From the NCBI GenBank assembly GCA_947258975.1, contig CAMYKK010000008.1:1-64000 (forward strand): 64,000 bases of DNA. The letters run 5' to 3'. A program made the translations under genes and the position numbers. The DNA comes from an uncultured Gammaproteobacteria bacterium. GTDB lineage: Bacteria > Pseudomonadota > Gammaproteobacteria > Arenicellales > JAANXG01. Under the pieces are notes generated by a model. That model searched no databases. It had not been told where the DNA came from and was given only the letters and a program-made list of their open reading frames with translations. Positions 63,992-64,000 of this stretch are shown piece by piece; within the stretch, counting starts at the first letter, position 1, and each line of letters starts with the position of its first letter.

Positions 63992-64000
63992 ATGGACGAA
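63992..64000 (+). CDS. Probable start of motB/pomB (only first codons inside window)
   Basis: An ATG at 63992, 39 bases after the motA stop, begins MDE and runs off the window. The position is where motB/pomB is expected, but three residues cannot confirm it. Confidence 0.3.

Overview
The window looks like chromosomal DNA of a flagellated gammaproteobacterium, GC-rich (roughly 55-60 % by eye). The placement rests on gene content: a CbrA/CbrB-type two-component system with a small partner gene, a flgA-flgM-flgN order, PomA-type MotA, FliK with an FlhB-C-terminal-like protein, and sigma-54 and sigma-28 flagellar promoters. No rRNA, tRNA, CRISPR array, transposase or phage gene was seen, so finer taxonomy is not possible.

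Region 1 (1-4381, minus strand) is an Mrp/Mnh-type cation/proton antiporter operon in the order E-F-G-B-C-D-D'; the last gene runs off the left edge. Region 2 (4382-11421, plus strand) starts with a 27-bp perfect palindrome, then a small membrane protein, CbrA (transporter-kinase fusion), CbrB (sigma-54 activator) and a sodium:solute symporter. The symporter gene has a good -24/-12 promoter with two upstream TGTTAC/GTAACA sites. The same dyad sits inside the palindrome. Region 3 (11485-16781) holds small membrane/TPR genes, acetyl-CoA synthetase and a metallo-beta-lactamase-fold hydrolase.

Region 4 (17124-36811, plus strand) is a metabolic island that reads as oxalate use: NAD-linked molybdenum formate dehydrogenase (with fused diaphorase subunits), a quinone-oxidoreductase-like protein, a SucCD-like ligase pair, a tripartite tricarboxylate transporter (TctC-B-A), a GntR regulator, a ThDP enzyme of the oxalyl-CoA decarboxylase/2-hydroxyacyl-CoA lyase type, formyl-CoA:oxalate CoA-transferase, a one-chain ADP-forming acyl-CoA synthetase, a universal stress protein and a CitE-like lyase. 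A palindrome TGGTATA-N3-TATACCA, or a close variant, overlaps the likely -10 box of the formate dehydrogenase, the transporter and the gntR promoters. This ties the three units into one inferred regulon: uptake, activation to oxalyl-CoA, decarboxylation to formyl-CoA, CoA recycling to formate, and oxidation of formate to CO2 with NADH.

Region 5 (36820-42433) has a long periplasmic coiled-coil protein, a 1.1-kb tract without an intact gene, a hypothetical protein and a potassium channel. Region 6 (42662-63994) is mostly flagellar. It has a sigma-28-driven protein with FliD-type hook-IN repeats, a glycan cassette with a 1773-residue multi-domain glycosyltransferase, FlhB-like and FliK proteins, HDOD and GGDEF/EAL signalling proteins, flgN-flgM-flgA, a second FliK-like gene and motA, ending at the first codons of a probable motB. 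Several genes end in a TAG stop embedded in a shared dispersed motif (TAGCCCGCAT...).
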